From positions 992,001-1,056,000 of the forward strand of contig CAWJKG010000003.1 of assembly GCA_963843365.1 (NCBI GenBank): a stretch of DNA of 64,000 nucleotides, read 5' to 3'. The notes beneath the pieces are model-generated. The model made no database searches, had not been told where the DNA came from, and saw nothing but the letters and a program-made list of their open reading frames with translations. Shown one piece after another: positions 27,372 to 39,002 of this stretch. Both the position numbers and the translations under genes were made by a program. Position 1 is the first letter of the stretch; each line of letters begins with the position of its first letter. Source of the stretch: Bog-473 sp963843365 (GTDB taxonomy: Bacteria; Actinomycetota; Acidimicrobiia; Acidimicrobiales; RAAP-2).

Positions 27372-28304
27372 CCGCGCCCCGACACTTCTTCGACGTCGAC
27401 GACCTCGACCCGGACGCCTGGGAGCACCTCTTGGCGCTGGCCCTGGCGCCGCCCGACGGGTCGCCGCTGGCGGGACAGGGCGTGGCGCTGCTCTTCCAGA
27501 AGCCGTCGGCACGGACCCGCAACTCCACCGAGATGGCTGTGGTCGACCTGGGCGGGCACCCGGTGTACATCTCGGGGACCGAGGTCGGATTGGACGAGCG
27601 CGAGACGGCCGAGGACGTCGCCCGCACGCTCTCCTGCTACCACCGGGTGCTCTGCGCACGTGTGTTCGAGCACGCCACGCTGGTGCGGATGGCGAACACG
27701 CTGGGGCGCAGCGGCTTCGACGTCCCCGTCGTCAACCTCCTCTGCGACACGGCGCACCCGTGCCAGGCCGTGGCCGACGTGCTGACCATGCGCGAGGCGC
27801 TGGGTCCGTTGGCCGGCCGCACCCTCACCTACGTCGGCGACGCCAACAACATGGCGCGCTCGCTGGCCAAGGGCGCGCTGTTCGAGGGCATGGAGGTCCG
27901 GTTCGCCGCCCCCGCCGGCTACACCTTCTCGGGTGACGAGCTGACCGCGCTGCAGGCGTTCGGCGACCGGGTCGGGACGCGGCGGCACGGTGCAGGTGAC
28001 CGACGACCCGGGCCGGGCCGCCAAGGACGCCGACGTGCTCTACACCGACGTGTGGACGAGCATGGGCCAGGAGGAGGAGCGGGCCGCCCGCCTGGCCGCC
28101 TTCGCCGGCTTCACGGTCGACCGCACCTTGGTGGAGCAGGCATCGCCCCAGGCCGTCGTGCTGCACTGCCTGCCGGCGCACCGGGGCGAGGAGATCACCG
28201 ATGACGTGCTCGAGGGCCCGCACTCCCTGGTGTGGCGACAGGCGGCGCATCGGCGCACCGCCATGCGCGGGGTCCTGGCCTGGGTGGTGGAGAGCGAACG
28301 ATGA
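27368..28304 (+). CDS. argF: ornithine carbamoyltransferase, one apparent frameshift
   Basis: Makes citrulline from ornithine and carbamoyl phosphate. Carbamoyl-phosphate site FQKPSARTRNSTEM (usual STRT here SART), LCDTAHPCQAVADVL, YVGDANNMARSL, and HCLPAHRGEEI with the catalytic cysteine. The frame changes near 27975-27985 between FGDRVG and TVQVTDDPGRAAKDADVLY; one extra base in CGGCGGCAC explains it. About 311 residues. The ATG at 27368 is preceded by GGGGGAGGGG. Without an intervening stop it appears fused to argD, which I judge artefactual. The stop overlaps the argR ATG. Confidence 0.93.
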
Positions 28305-28828
28305 CCGGGCACACGCCGAGCCGGCTGACGAAGAACCAGCGACAGCACCGGATCACCAAGCTGCTCGAGTCCCAACCCGTCACGAACCAGGCGCAGCTCG
28401 TCGTGTTGCTGGCGGAGGAGGGGATCGAGGCGACGCAGACGACCGTGTCCCGTGACCTCGACGACCTCGGTGCGGTGAAGGTGCGCCTGCCCGGCGGCGA
28501 GACGGCCTACGCGTTGCCCGAGCTTCCCACCCAGCAGATCGCCCCCGAGGACCACCTGCGCCGTGTGCTGGGCGAGTGGGTCGTGGAGGTGGCCCACTCG
28601 GGCAACCTGGTGGTCCTGCGCACGCCACCGGGCTCGGCGCACGTGGTGGGCTCGGCGCTCGATCGCAGCGGGCTGGAAGGAGTGGTGGGCACGGTCGCCG
28701 GCGACGACACCGTCCTGGTCGTCGTCGAGGAGCACATCGGCGGCGCGTCGATGGCCGACCACCTGCGCGACGTCGCGGGGATTGCCGTCACCAACAAGAT
28801 CGCGTTGAATGGGAAAGAAGAGGATTGA
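28301..28828 (+). CDS. argR: arginine repressor ArgR
   Basis: 175 residues. N-terminal winged helix (TKNQRQHRITKLLES, QAQLVVLLAEEGIEATQTTVSRDL) and C-terminal hexamerisation domain with the arginine-binding GTVAGDDTVLVVVE. It should bind ARG boxes such as the one before argC when arginine is plentiful, so the operon encodes its own repressor. The start ATG overlaps the argF stop. GAAAGAAGAGGA at its end serves as ribosome binding site for argG, two bases downstream. Confidence 0.96.
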   Translation: MTGHTPSRLTKNQRQHRITKLLESQPVTNQAQLVVLLAEEGIEATQTTVSRDLDDLGAVKVRLPGGETAYALPELPTQQIAPEDHLRRVLGEWVVEVAHSGNLVVLRTPPGSAHVVGSALDRSGLEGVVGTVAGDDTVLVVVEEHIGGASMADHLRDVAGIAVTNKIALNGKEED

Positions 28829-28830
28829 AC

Positions 28831-30096
28831 ATGGCTGATCGGGTGGTACTGGCCTACAGCGGTGGACTCGACACGTCTGTGGCGGTGCGCTGGCTCATTG
28901 AGAACGAAGGCGTCGAGGTGGTGGCGGTCGCGGTCGACGTCGGCCAGTCGGCCGACCGGGGCGGTGAGGACTGGGACGCCATCCGGGCCCGGGCGCTTGC
29001 CGCCGGGGCGGTCGAGGCCGTCGTGATCGACGCCCGCCACGAGATGGCGGAGCACTTCTGCCTGCCTGCCCTGCAGGCGAACGCGCGCTACGAGGGCAAG
29101 TACCCGCTCGTCTCGGCTCTCTCGCGCCCGGTGATCGTGCGTCACCTGGTCTCGCAGGCGCGGCTGCACGGCGCCACCGCGGTGGCCCACGGGTGCACGG
29201 GCAAGGGGAACGACCAGGTGCGCTTCGAGGTGGGCGTCCGCGCCCTGGCGCCGGACCTCGGCATCTACGCGCCGGCCCGCGTCTGGGGCCTACGCGGGAG
29301 GAGTGCGTCGAGCTCGCCGACAAGTGGGACATCCCGATCACCGTCACCAAGGAGAAGCTGTACTCCATCGACGACAACCTGTGGGGCAAGGCCATCGAGT
29401 GCGGCGCCATCGAGGACCCGTGGGCCCCTGCGCCCGACGACGTATACACCCTCACGCGGGTGCACCGCGACCGAGCCGGTGGAGGTCGTCGTGGGCTTCG
29501 AGGCCGGTGTCCCGGTCAGCCTCGACGGCAGCGCCCTCGGTCCGTACGACCTGATCGCCCGGCTGGGGGAGATGGCGGGCAGCCGGGGCTTCGGCCGCCT
29601 CGACATGATCGAGAACCGGCGGGTGGGCATCAAGAGCCGCGAGGTCTACGAGTGCCCGGCCGCCCTGGCCCTGATCATGGCCCACGCCGATCTCGAGGAC
29701 CTGACGCTCGAGCGCGACGTGCACCACGAAAAGGCGCGTCTCGAGCCGCGCTGGGCCGAGCTCGTCTACGACGGGCTCTGGTACTCGCCCCTGCGTGCCG
29801 CGTTGCAGGCCTTCATGACCGAGAGCCAGCGCCACGTGACCGGCGAGGTGCGGCTCCGTTTCGCCGCACCGGGCACCTGCGCCGTGGTGGGCCGGCGGAG
29901 CCCGGTCGCGCTCTACGACCACGACCTGGCGACGTACGATGCGTCGGACAGTTTCCGGCACGCAGACGCAGAGGGGTTCGTCCGGCTCTGGGGTCTCGGC
30001 GTCGCCACGTGGTCGGCCCGTCAGGGGCCGGGCGCGCAGACGGGCGTCGACGCGCCGCCGCCGGCGGAGGCAGGAGAGGTGAGGGGAGAGCATTGA
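28831..30096 (+). CDS. argG: argininosuccinate synthase, two apparent frameshifts
   Basis: Joins citrulline and aspartate. The ATP-pyrophosphatase motif LAYSGGLDTSVAVRWL is at residues 6-21; HGCTGKGNDQVRFEVG is the citrulline/aspartate site. The middle segment TREECVELADKWDIPITV to IEDPWAPAPDDVYTLTR lies one frame off: a base is missing near 29290 and an extra one present near 29467 (TR then TATEPVEVVVGFEAG). The two shifts cancel, and the uncorrected frame still runs through. That would produce a wrong stretch of ~58 residues, so annotation pipelines may miss the problem. About 421 residues. Confidence 0.92.
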   Translation: MADRVVLAYSGGLDTSVAVRWLIENEGVEVVAVAVDVGQSADRGGEDWDAIRARALAAGAVEAVVIDARHEMAEHFCLPALQANARYEGKYPLVSALSRPVIVRHLVSQARLHGATAVAHGCTGKGNDQVRFEVGVRALAPDLGIYAPARVWGLRGRSASSSPTSGTSRSPSPRRSCTPSTTTCGARPSSAAPSRTRGPLRPTTYTPSRGCTATEPVEVVVGFEAGVPVSLDGSALGPYDLIARLGEMAGSRGFGRLDMIENRRVGIKSREVYECPAALALIMAHADLEDLTLERDVHHEKARLEPRWAELVYDGLWYSPLRAALQAFMTESQRHVTGEVRLRFAAPGTCAVVGRRSPVALYDHDLATYDASDSFRHADAEGFVRLWGLGVATWSARQGPGAQTGVDAPPPAEAGEVRGEH

Positions 30097-31496
30097 CGCT
30101 CTGGGAGGGTCGCATCTCGACCGGCATGGCCGACGCGGTGGCGGCGTTCACCGTCAGCCTGCCCTTTGACCGCGCGCTGGCCCACGACGACCTGGCCGGC
30201 TCGCGCGCCCACGTCAAGGGCCTGGGCAAGGCGGGCATCCTCAGCGACAGCGAGGTGACCACGCTGGTGGAGACGCTCGACATCGTCGAGGAGGAGTTCG
30301 AGACGGGGGCGTTCGCCTTCGCCCCGGGGGACGAGGACATCCACACCGCCATCGAGCGCCGCGTGACCGAGCTGGTCGGCGACGTCGGGGCGAAGCTGCA
30401 CACCGGGCGCAGCCGCAACGACCAGGTCGCCACGGCCCTCCGCCTCTGGTGCCGTCGTTCGCTCCTGCTGGTGGCCGATGAGATCATGGCGCTGCAGGAC
30501 GTGCTGGCGGAGCGGGCGCGGGAGGCGGCCGACGTCTACCTGCCCGGCTACACCCACATGCAGCGGGCACAACCCGTGCTGCTGGCCCATCACCTGCTGG
30601 CGCACGGCTGGGCCCTCGCCCGCGACGTGGACCGGCTGGTCACCACGGTGGACCGCCTCAACATCTCGCCACTCGGCGCCGGCGCGCTCGCCGGCTCGTC
30701 GCTGCCCCTCGACCCCGACTACGTGGCGGCCGAGCTCGGGTTCCACGGCCGGTTCGAGAACTCCCTCGATGCGGTGTCCGATCGCGACTTCGTGGCCGAG
30801 TCGCTCTTCGATCTGGCCTTGCTCGGCGTGCACCTCTCCCGGATGGGGGAGGAGATCGTCCTGTGGTCCACCGAGGAGTTCGGCTTCTGCACACTGGACG
30901 ACGCCTACGCCACCGGCAGCTCGATGCTGCCGCAGAAGAAGAACCCCGATGTGGCCGAACTCGCACGGGGCAAGTCCGGTCGCCTCATCGGGCACCTCAC
31001 CGCGGTGCTGGTGACGTTGAAGGGCCTGCCGCTCGCGTACAACCGCGATCTGCAGGAGGACAAGGAGCCGATCTTCGACGCGGTGGCGCAGGTCACGCGT
31101 GCCCTCATCGCCTTGCGCGGCGTGTATGAGACGGCGTCGTGGAACGAGGAGCGCATGCAGGCGGCGGCGGACGGTCCGGCGGCGTCGGCCATCGACCTGG
31201 CCGAGCTGCTCGTCGAGCAGGGCATGCCCTTCCGGCAGGCCCATGGGTTGATCGGCGGGCTGGTCCGCGAATCGTTGGAGCGTCATGTGCCCCTGGTCGA
31301 GCTGGTGGCGGCGCACCCCGACCTGGGCGAGGCCGCGGTGGAACTGCTGGAGCCCGGAGTGGCGGTGACACGTCGGCGCACCCCCGGTGGGGCCGGACCG
31401 GGCCCCGTCCGGGAGCAGACGGAGCGGTTCTCGCGGCGCCGAGAGGTCGATCGGACGCGGCTGGCCCAATGGCGCCCCCAGGGAAACGCCGGCTGA
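30093..31496 (+). CDS. argH: argininosuccinate lyase
   Basis: Last step of arginine synthesis. Signature GSSMLPQKKNPDVAELARGK (residues ~279-298), HTGRSRNDQVAT and GYTHMQRAQPVLLAHHL are complete. 467 residues, no frameshift. The start is a TTG at 30093 that overlaps the argG stop (TTGA) and follows GAGGGGAGAG. No other start fits the N-terminus LTLWEGRISTGMADAVAAF. It ends the arg operon; no obvious terminator follows. Confidence 0.95.
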   Translation: MTLWEGRISTGMADAVAAFTVSLPFDRALAHDDLAGSRAHVKGLGKAGILSDSEVTTLVETLDIVEEEFETGAFAFAPGDEDIHTAIERRVTELVGDVGAKLHTGRSRNDQVATALRLWCRRSLLLVADEIMALQDVLAERAREAADVYLPGYTHMQRAQPVLLAHHLLAHGWALARDVDRLVTTVDRLNISPLGAGALAGSSLPLDPDYVAAELGFHGRFENSLDAVSDRDFVAESLFDLALLGVHLSRMGEEIVLWSTEEFGFCTLDDAYATGSSMLPQKKNPDVAELARGKSGRLIGHLTAVLVTLKGLPLAYNRDLQEDKEPIFDAVAQVTRALIALRGVYETASWNEERMQAAADGPAASAIDLAELLVEQGMPFRQAHGLIGGLVRESLERHVPLVELVAAHPDLGEAAVELLEPGVAVTRRRTPGGAGPGPVREQTERFSRRREVDRTRLAQWRPQGNAG

Positions 31497-31776
31497 CGCC
31501 GGCCGGGCCCGCGAGCGGGCCGCGTGTCCTTTGCGCGGCTCACCCCCCATGTCAGGTAATCCTCAGGTGAACGCTCCATAAAGATTCCCGCAATCGGTTG
31601 TGCCGACGCCGTCGAGGGTGAAGGCTGTAGCCCATAGCCACATCGACGACGGTCCCGGAATCGACGACGTGCGCTGGCATCGGTCTCCGAGGGTTCGAGG
31701 GGGGAGGTCGGGTCGGAAGCGTGCATGGGATCGGCGTCACGTCCACCGGAAGCCCTCACCACGTGGAGAAGCGCAT
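31497..31776. other. argH-WS/DGAT gap with 11-nt direct repeats
   Basis: 280 bp without a gene. It contains two adjacent 11-nt units at 31551-31572 (GTCAGGTAATC and CTCAGGTGAAC, 8 of 11 identical). Read on the minus strand they become GTTCACCTGAG and GATTACCTGAC, similar to PhoP-type direct repeats of streptomycetes. An AT-rich CATAAAGATT follows at about 31578. The ribosome binding site GTGGAGAAG precedes the WS/DGAT start. Confidence 0.45.
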
Positions 31777-33276
31777 ATGCAACGGATGACCGGCATCGAC
31801 CCGATGTTCATCTACTCCGACACCCCGGAGACCCCGATGGAGATCGCTTACGCCTGCGTCTTCGATCCGCGCACGCTTCCCGGGGGGTACAGCTTCGAGC
31901 GGGTGACGGCCGTGCTCCAGACGCGCATCCCCACGCTGCAGCCGTTCCGCCGGCGGCTGATGCCGGTCCCCCTCGGGCTGGACCACCCGCGCTGGGTGGA
32001 CGATCCGGACTTCGACCTGGCCAACCACCTGCATCGGGTCGCGTTGCCGGCACCGGGCGGCGAGGCCGAATTCCGAGCCCAGGTGGCCCTGGTGATGGGG
32101 CGTCCCCTCACGCCGGAGCAGCCTCCGTGGGAGATGCACGTCGTCGAGAGCATGGCCGAGGGCAAGGTCGGGCTGATCGCCAAGGTTCACCACTCGGTCA
32201 TCGACGGCGTGGCCGGTGCCGAGATGCTGGTCAAGCTCCTCGACCTGACGGCCGAGGGGAGTGCGGTGACCGAGCCGTGCCCGCCCTGGCTTCCCGCCCG
32301 CCTTCCGTCGCAGGCGGAACTGATGACGAATGCGCTGCCGACGTTCCTGCGCAGCCCGCTGCGCGGGTGGCGCGCCGCCCGAGAGGTCGGTCGCACCGCC
32401 GTGCGGCTGGCTCGGTGCGCCATCGACGACCGCCTGGGGCCGGTGTCTATTCCGCTGGGCGCGCCCGACACGTTCGAGACGCCGGTGTGTGCGGACCGCG
32501 CCGTGGCCTTCGCCGAGTTGGACATGGCCAGGGTGCGCGCGCTCCGGACACGCTTCGACTCGACCATCAACGACGTCGTGCTCGCCGTGTGCTCGGGGGC
32601 CTTGCGCTCCCACCTGGCCGCGCACGACCAGGACGTGGACAGCCCGCTGGTCGCGGTCGTGCCGGTGTCGGTGCGGGGGGAGGGCGACGACGCCGCCCTG
32701 GGCAATCACCTGTCCGCCATGTTCGTCCCGTTGGCCAACGACAGGAAGACGCCGCTGGAGCGCCTACGGACGGTCACCACGGCGAGCGCCACCTGCAAGG
32801 GCGTGGAGCGCGCGGTGGGCTACGGCCCGATGGCGACGCGGTTGACCGAGGCCATGCCGCCGGCGGTGACGAAGCCGATGATCCAGCTGGGCGTGCGCTC
32901 GGGCGTGCTGCGCAAGCTGCGGCCCGGGAACCTGATGGTCTCGAACGTGCCTGGCCCCGACTTTCCGCTCTACTTCGCCGGAATGGAACTGTGCAGCGTC
33001 TACCCGCTGGGGCCGGTGATCGACGGGGTGGCGCTCAACATCACGGTGCAGAGCTACCGCGACTCGCTCTTCGTGGGCATCAACGCCTGCGCCACGGCCG
33101 TGCCCGATCTCCCCGGCCTGACCCAGGCCATGGTCGACGAGCTCGCCCTGCTCTGCCGCATGGCCGCCGCCGCCGGGGAGCCCCACCACGCTTCGCGCGC
33201 CCGACTGTCGGCCGCCCACGGCGGGGCGGGGACGCCGGGAGCGGTGCGGCGGACGGCGGCGCCGACACGGAGCTGA
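31777..33276 (+). CDS. wax ester synthase / diacylglycerol acyltransferase (WS/DGAT)
   Basis: Transfers acyl groups from acyl-CoA to diacylglycerol or fatty alcohols, making storage lipids at the membrane. 499 residues. MTGIDPMFIYSDTPETPMEI matches the family start; the catalytic HHSVIDG (HHxxxDG) is at residues ~138-144. SNVPGPDFPLYFAGMELCSV and the PLGPVIDGVALNITVQSY region are the C-domain signatures. The ~35-residue Ala/Arg-rich C-terminus is probably disordered. Many actinobacteria have several paralogues; no other lipid gene is adjacent. Confidence 0.92.
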   Translation: MQRMTGIDPMFIYSDTPETPMEIAYACVFDPRTLPGGYSFERVTAVLQTRIPTLQPFRRRLMPVPLGLDHPRWVDDPDFDLANHLHRVALPAPGGEAEFRAQVALVMGRPLTPEQPPWEMHVVESMAEGKVGLIAKVHHSVIDGVAGAEMLVKLLDLTAEGSAVTEPCPPWLPARLPSQAELMTNALPTFLRSPLRGWRAAREVGRTAVRLARCAIDDRLGPVSIPLGAPDTFETPVCADRAVAFAELDMARVRALRTRFDSTINDVVLAVCSGALRSHLAAHDQDVDSPLVAVVPVSVRGEGDDAALGNHLSAMFVPLANDRKTPLERLRTVTTASATCKGVERAVGYGPMATRLTEAMPPAVTKPMIQLGVRSGVLRKLRPGNLMVSNVPGPDFPLYFAGMELCSVYPLGPVIDGVALNITVQSYRDSLFVGINACATAVPDLPGLTQAMVDELALLCRMAAAAGEPHHASRARLSAAHGGAGTPGAVRRTAAPTRS

Positions 33277-33372
33277 GTCACAGCCCCCGGGGGCACCCGT
33301 CCGACCTCTCCGGCGCACGTCTGGCGCGGGAGCGGGTGGCGACGGCGCGCCGCTCTGCGCCAGGGTGGCCCC

Positions 33373-33972
33373 GTGGAGCGGTCGGACCTCGAGGGCAATC
33401 CCGTCGATCTGGCCCCCTGGCTCCTCAACAAGGTGCTGGTGCGCGGCGATCGCTCCGGGCGCATTGTCGAGGTCGAGGCCTACCACGGGTCCGACGATCC
33501 GGCCTCGCACGCCTACCGGGGGCGCACGCCCAGGACGGCCATCATGTTCGGGCCGCCCGGATACCTCTACGTGTACTTCACCTACGGCATGCACTGGTGC
33601 GCCAATGTCGTCTGCGGGCCGGAGGGGGAGGCGGCCGCCGTGCTGATCCGGGCCCTCGAGCCGGTGGCCGGGCTGCAGGAGATGTGGGACGCCCGGCCGG
33701 CGGCACGCCGCGAGCGCGACCTCTGCAACGGGCCGGCCAAGCTCTGCCAGGCCCTGGGCATCTCCGGCGCCGACAACGGCAGCGATCTCCTGGCCCCCCG
33801 CCGGCGTCTTCGGGGCGCCCAGCCCGGCGCAGGGTCCCTGGTCCGCCTGCAGGACGACGGGACCCCGCCCCCCCGGCGTCCCGGCCGCGGGACCCGGATC
33901 GGCATCAAGGTCGGGACGGAGAAGCGCTGGCGGTTCTGGGTGCCCGGCAATCCCTCGGTCTCGAAGGCCTGA
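33373..33972 (+). CDS. AAG-type 3-methyladenine DNA glycosylase
   Basis: Base-excision repair enzyme that removes alkylated purines. 199 residues. LLNKVLVRGDRSGRIVEVEAYHG with the catalytic Glu, ASHAYRGRTPRTAIMFGPPG and YVYFTYGMHWCANVVC are the hallmarks of the eukaryotic AAG/Mpg fold; RDLCNGPAKLCQALGI and RIGIKVGTEKRWRFWVPG complete it. GTG start at 33373 with CAGGGT six bases upstream. A weak stretch LLAPRRRLRGAQPGAGS around residue 140 may hide compensating indels. Confidence 0.88.
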   Translation: MERSDLEGNPVDLAPWLLNKVLVRGDRSGRIVEVEAYHGSDDPASHAYRGRTPRTAIMFGPPGYLYVYFTYGMHWCANVVCGPEGEAAAVLIRALEPVAGLQEMWDARPAARRERDLCNGPAKLCQALGISGADNGSDLLAPRRRLRGAQPGAGSLVRLQDDGTPPPRRPGRGTRIGIKVGTEKRWRFWVPGNPSVSKA

Positions 33973-34219
33973 GCGCCCCCCCGCCAGCCCCGTCTCGGGC
34001 GCGTCGCGGCGCCGCGGACTCGCTGACCAGGGGCGACGCGGTTCCTCGCGGCGTCACCGCCCTGTCACGGCCGTGCAACAACGGCAGTGCATGATGCAGC
34101 CATCGCATCGTGGTGACATGCGGTAGATCGATGGCATCAGCAGGCGGCGCACGCCCCTCGAAGCGCCTGACTTTTGGCGACAGGTGGGAGGCGGAAAGCC
34201 CGTTGAGCTTCGACGCACC

Positions 34220-34258
34220 GGTGGCATGCGGACGGCCTGCGAGCCTCCGCATGCCACC
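34220..34258. repeat. 13-bp perfect inverted repeat (hairpin) upstream of the rRNA promoter
   Basis: GGTGGCATGCGGA (34220-34232) and TCCGCATGCCACC (34246-34258) with a 13-nt loop. There is no U-tract, so it is not a classical terminator. It lies between the glycosylase gene and the rrn promoter at 34406, in about 430 bp that otherwise show no gene. Confidence 0.8.
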
Positions 34259-34405
34259 AACCGGTGTGTCGGGCGACCTGCTGCGGAGGGAACCGGACCG
34301 CTCGAGCGGGCATCCGTCGGTGACGGCGGATGTCCCGCTACGATCGGTGGCGAGCGCCGCAGTCCGGGCGACCCGCCCGGACGGTTCTCGGTGCCGCAGA
34401 ACGCG

Positions 34406-34434
34406 TTGACGCTCGCTCGCGCGTCTGCTATCGT
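34406..34434 (+). promoter_or_regulatory. rRNA operon promoter
   Basis: TTGACG (34406-34411) and TATCGT (34429-34434) separated by 17 bp, the best -35/-10 pair upstream of the 16S gene. Transcription from about 34441 would give a ~344-nt leader, which holds the 16S processing stem. TATCGT is also the -10 proposed for thiG. Confidence 0.65.
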
Positions 34435-34574
34435 GATTCTCCCGTCGGAACGGCCTCTTCGAGGCCCTCTGACAGTCGAAGGAGACTCGCCGGCGAAGGA
34501 ATTCGTCCGGAATAGTCCTTCGGCACACCCGGCACCAACACCGGCTGGACTGGTGTGTGCCCGGTCGCTCCTTG

Positions 34575-34592
34575 AAAACGGAATAGTGAGAG
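34575..34592 (+). other. 5' strand of the 16S rRNA processing stem
   Basis: AAAACGGAATAGTGAGAG is exactly complementary, over 18 nt, to 36489-36506 in the 16S-23S spacer. The pair would bracket the 16S rRNA in the primary transcript and form the RNase III substrate. Confidence 0.85.
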
Positions 34593-34784
34593 CCAAAAGC
34601 CAGTGCGGGCAATTCATCCGGACTCATACGGATGGGTTGTACGTCAATAACAACGCAGTACACAGGCCCCGGACGCCTTTCGGAAGACGGAGCCTGTGGT
34701 TACAAATAGTTCGAGTCAAACTATTGTGACTCTCTGATTCTTGGCTGGTCGGAGCCCCTTTTGGGGTAATGGCCGGTCGGAGTC

Positions 34785-36314
<1,530 letters not shown>

Positions 36315-36488
36315 AGTGCTATCGGTGCCTTTTGATCCGTTTGATCGAAAGGATCTTGCCGATCACTACCCAGTTGAACACTGGTTACTCGGGCGCTCTC
36401 GCACACCGGCAGATGGATGGCCGCCTTTGACTCCTCCGGGAGTCGGAGCCCGCCACCCACGGACCGGTTCCTGCGGAAGCGTTCGGAA

Positions 36489-36506
36489 CTCTCACTATTC
36501 CGTTTT
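36489..36506 (+). other. 3' strand of the 16S rRNA processing stem
   Basis: CTCTCACTATTCCGTTTT pairs over 18 nt with 34575-34592. Confidence 0.85.
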
Positions 36507-36791
36507 GAGGGAGTGGCCCTTCGGGTCCCTCCCGGTGACGTCCCTCCGGCGCTCGTCTGAGCCCGGGGCGGGGGAAGTGCCTGCGTCGTGAGTCGAGCCC
36601 TTCGGGAGCTCCTCGAGCGGGATCCCTTTCCTCACCTCGTGTTCAGGTCATGCGCGTGCCGGCGGTGACCGCTCACCCCGCGTGTGCCCTGGTCGGGCGG
36701 TTTGTTCCGGCTGCTTTCCGTATCTGGCTTATTCGACGGAGAGTGGTGACGGAGTTCCGGCCCCGGCGTGCGCTGAGCAGCCCCTTGAGAA

Positions 36792-36810
36792 TTCCAAAGC
36801 GAGCACGAGC
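36792..36810 (+). other. 5' strand of the 23S rRNA processing stem
   Basis: TTCCAAAGCGAGCACGAGC is perfectly complementary over 19 nt to 40673-40691, flanking the whole 23S gene including its intron. Confidence 0.85.
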
Positions 36811-37053
36811 ATCTTTGTTCTCCAAGCTACAAAGAGCCAACGGTGAATGCCTTGGCGCCTAAAGCCGAAGAAGGACGTGGGCGACTGCGAAAAGCCACGG
36901 GAAGCTGTCTACCTAGCGTCGATCCGTGGATATCCGAATGGGGCAACCCAGCACCTGTCATGAGGTGCTACACCCGCCTGAATGTATAGGGCGGGGCGAG
37001 GGAACCGGGTGAATTGAAACATCTAAGTAACCCGTGGAGAGGAAAACAACAGT

Positions 37054-37084
<31 letters not shown>

Positions 37085-37343
37085 AGAGCCTAAACCGTGC
37101 CGGTGTCAAAGCCTGGTGGCGTTGCCGGTATGGGGTTGTGGGATTCGAGAGATGGGGCACCAGACCTGTCACGGAGTTACAAATCCGATGTTTAGTGGAA
37201 TCAGTCAGGAAAGCTGAACCAAAGAGGGTAATGGTCCCGTACACGAAACACATCGGACTCCGCTTGAACACCCGAGTAGCGCCGGATCCGGGAAAGCCGG
37301 CGTGAATCTGCGAGGACCATCTCGTAAGGCTAAGTACTCTTAG

Positions 37344-37391
<48 letters not shown>

Positions 37392-37577
37392 GGGAGGGGA
37401 GTGAAATAGTACCTGAAACCGTTGGCTTACAAACAGTCAAAGCGTCGTTGCCCCGCCGTTGCCATGATCCCTTCGGGTGAGATTGGTGACACATGGCGGG
37501 TGTCAGCCGTGATGGCGTGCCTTTTGAAGAATGAGCCAGCGAGTTACGGTGTGTGGCGAGGTTAACCAGCGATGGGT

Positions 37578-37610
<33 letters not shown>

Positions 37611-38002
37611 GAGTCGCATGCTGTAGACCCGAAGCCGAGTGAGCTTGCCATGGGCAGGCTGAAGCGAAGGTAAGACTTCGTGGAGGGCCGAACCCACCTA
37701 GGTTGAAAACTGGGGGGATGACCTGTGGCAAGGGGTGAAAGGCCAATCAAACTCGGTGATAGCTGGTTCTCCCCGAAATGCATTTAGGTGCAGCGTCGGG
37801 TGTTCAGCATCGGAGGTAGAGCACTGGATGGGCTAGGGGGCCTACAAGCTTACTGACCCCAACTAAACTCCGAATGCCGATGCTCTAGAACCCGGCAGTG
37901 AGACCACGAGGGATGAGCTTCGTTGGTCGAAAGGGAAACAGCCCAGACCGCCGGCTAAGGCCCCAAATTCTTGACTAAGTGGAAAACGATGTGGGAACGC
38001 AA

Positions 38003-38039
<37 letters not shown>

Positions 38040-38040
38040 A

Positions 38041-38071
<31 letters not shown>

Positions 38072-38912
38072 GTCCTGCGCGGATAATGTAACGGGGCTCA
38101 AGTCAAGAGCCGAAGCCGCGGATTTCCGTCTTTAGACGGGAGTGGTAGGGGAGCGTCGATCTCGCAGAGAAGCGGTGGTGTGAACCGTCGTGGAGCGTGG
38201 TCGAGTGCGAATGCTGGTATGAGTAGCGAGAGAGGAGTGAGAAACTCCTCCGCCGTAAGCCCAAGGGTTCCTGGGGAAGGCTAATCCTCCCAGGGTAAGT
38301 CGGGAGCTAAGGCGAGGCCGAGAGGCGTAGTCGATGCACAACTGGTTGATATTCCAGTACTACCGTGTCCGCGCCCATTCCAAGCCAGGGGTACTAAGGG
38401 GATGACCTTCGGGTCGAACCGACAAACCCTGGGGCGGACAGCAAAGGAGCGACACAGGAAGATAGGTGAGCCCAGGCGTTGGTTGTCCTGGGGTAAGCGT
38501 GTAGGGAGGGATCTAGGCAAATCCGGATCCTGTAAATCCCGAGACGCGATGCCGAGCCATCCCAGGCGAAGTCACTGATTCTATGCTGTCTAGAAAAACT
38601 TCTAGCGAGCTGACACGGTACCCGTACCCCAAACCAACACAGGTGGGCGGGTAGAGAATACCAAGGCGATCGGGAGAACTGTGGTTAAGGAACTCGGCAA
38701 AATTCCTCCGTAACTTCGGGAGAAGGAGGGCCCCGATAGGGTGACGGACTTTACGTCCCGAGCCTGAGGGGGCCGCAGAGAATTGGGGAAAGCGACTGTT
38801 TACTAAAAACACAGGAGCGTGCGAAGTCGTAAGACGATGTATACGCTCTGACGCCTGCCCGGTGCCGGAAGGTTACGGGGAAGGGTTAGTCTTCGGACGA
38901 AGCTCTGAACCT

Positions 38913-39002
<90 letters not shown>

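Noticed and set aside
25184..28024. A 946-codon open frame on the minus strand opposite argB, argD and argF
   Set aside because: It has no recognisable domain, lies fully antisense to conserved genes and is explained by high GC at third codon positions. The same applies to the other long antisense frames.
26189..28204. ArgD-ArgF fusion enzyme
   Set aside because: A ribosome binding site and overlapping start remain at the junction, and one base restores a stop; see finding.
34220..34258. Rho-independent terminator of the glycosylase gene
   Set aside because: Strong stem but no U-tract and about 250 bp from the gene end; kept only as an inverted repeat.
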